DNA of 5,838 bases from Leucothrix mucor (GTDB lineage Bacteria; Pseudomonadota; Gammaproteobacteria; Thiotrichales; Thiotrichaceae), in contig DRMS01000103.1 in assembly GCA_011322515.1 (NCBI GenBank), forward strand, positions 1-5,838, in the 5' to 3' direction. A model generated the notes under the pieces. That model searched no databases. It was not told where the DNA came from and saw nothing but the letters and a program-made list of their open reading frames with translations. Numbering within the stretch: the first letter of the stretch is position 1; each line of letters begins with the position of its first letter. Made by a program: the position numbers and the translations under genes. Of the stretch, positions 5,189 through 5,838 are shown one piece after another.

Positions 5189-5838
5189 CTACGAATCCAT
5201 CGCCGTACGCATTCCTGCTAGCAAATCGCCAATATCATCCATGATTGACTCTGCATCATCAATATTATTTTCAATAATTTTCACAATCACACTACCAACC
5301 ACCACCGCATCTGCTACCTTAGCAACGGCGGCGGCATCTTCTGCTGTTTTAATTCCAAAGCCAACGCCAATGGGTAAATCGGATACCTTGCTAATTTTAT
5401 CAACATGCTTAGCGACATCATCCACATCAAGGACATTAGAGCCTGTCACGCCTTTCAAAGAGACATAATAAAGAAAGCCACTACCTGCTGCCGCGATCTT
5501 CTTAATACGTTGTGGTTGCGTTGTAGGCGAAAGTAGGAAAATAGGGTCAATATCATGTGGTTTCAAGGCTTGCCGTAAATCTTCACTTTCTTCTGGCGGC
5601 ATATCCACTGTCAATAAGCCATCAACACCCGCTTCTGCCCCCTGCTTTGCAAAATTTTCATAGCCCATCGCTTCCACAGGATTCATATATCCCATATAAA
5701 CAAGGGGAGTGATTGCATCCTGTCGACGAAACTCCCGCGTCATTTCCATCACATCCCTTAAACTAACCTGATGCTTTAAGGCACGCTCACAAGCAAGCTG
5801 AATAGTTGGACCATCCGCCATTGGATCAGAAAAAGGAA
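5189..5838 (-). CDS. trpA: Tryptophan synthase alpha subunit (N-terminus beyond window)
   Basis: About 215 C-terminal residues of TrpA are present. The frame runs off the right edge, so roughly 50-55 residues of a usual 265-270 are missing. TrpA cleaves indole-3-glycerol phosphate to indole and glyceraldehyde-3-phosphate, and indole is channelled to TrpB. The ATG at 5821 is internal: the codons before it continue the family motif PFSDPMADGPTIQ, whose second Asp is the catalytic residue (E. coli Asp60). The catalytic Glu49 equivalent lies outside. Other family marks are VDGLLTVDMPPEES, the loop YYVSLKGVTGS, and the phosphate-binding segments GVGFGI and VVVGSVIVKIIE. trpB is expected just to the right of the window, as in trpF-trpB-trpA-accD-folC arrangements. 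The gap to accD is 473 nt of repeats, so co-transcription with accD is uncertain. Confidence 0.96.
   Translation of the reverse strand, partial: PFSDPMADGPTIQLACERALKHQVSLRDVMEMTREFRRQDAITPLVYMGYMNPVEAMGYENFAKQGAEAGVDGLLTVDMPPEESEDLRQALKPHDIDPIFLLSPTTQPQRIKKIAAAGSGFLYYVSLKGVTGSNVLDVDDVAKHVDKISKVSDLPIGVGFGIKTAEDAAAVAKVADAVVVGSVIVKIIENNIDDAESIMDDIGDLLAGMRTAMDS

Noticed and set aside
5819..5821. ATG at 5821 as the trpA start
   Set aside because: The preceding codons PFSDP continue the conserved active-site motif, so the start lies beyond the window.

Overview
This window looks like chromosomal DNA of an AT-rich gammaproteobacterium. The main evidence is the minus-strand order trpA > accD > folC > dedD-like SPOR gene, a housekeeping arrangement known from gammaproteobacteria. 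AccD, FolC and TrpA all read as ordinary proteobacterial versions. I cannot name the genus. The many short palindromic repeats between genes would suit a free-living or loosely symbiotic lineage better than a strongly reduced genome, but that is inference.

Layout in transcription order on the minus strand, right to left. trpA (tryptophan synthase alpha) runs off the right edge without its N-terminus. A 473-nt gap before accD is almost entirely palindromic repeat sequence. accD and folC are 2 nt apart and probably translationally coupled. After 102 nt comes a long SPOR-domain membrane protein in the dedD position. The cvpA and purF genes that usually follow dedD are absent here; a 389-nt gap holding a strong REP-like hairpin leads instead to a small DUF423 membrane protein gene. 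At the far left, a plus-strand reading frame ends at 131 and converges on the DUF423 gene across a 298-nt gap filled with palindromic sequence.

The genes link core biosynthesis (tryptophan, malonyl-CoA for fatty acids, folate) to a cell-envelope/division protein. The genes themselves are conventional. The unusual content lies between them: at least three classes of long imperfect palindrome. One is a 168-nt palindromic element (158-325) whose roughly 22-nt end recurs across the folC stop codon (2421-2442) and, degenerated, at 332-412. One is a 123-nt palindrome (4731-4853) with a possible 5-bp target duplication right at the accD ribosome-binding site. One is a 183-nt concentric palindrome (4889-5071) with REP-like units at its core, related to the hairpin at 950-1002. 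No tRNA, rRNA, CRISPR array, transposase gene or defence system is visible.
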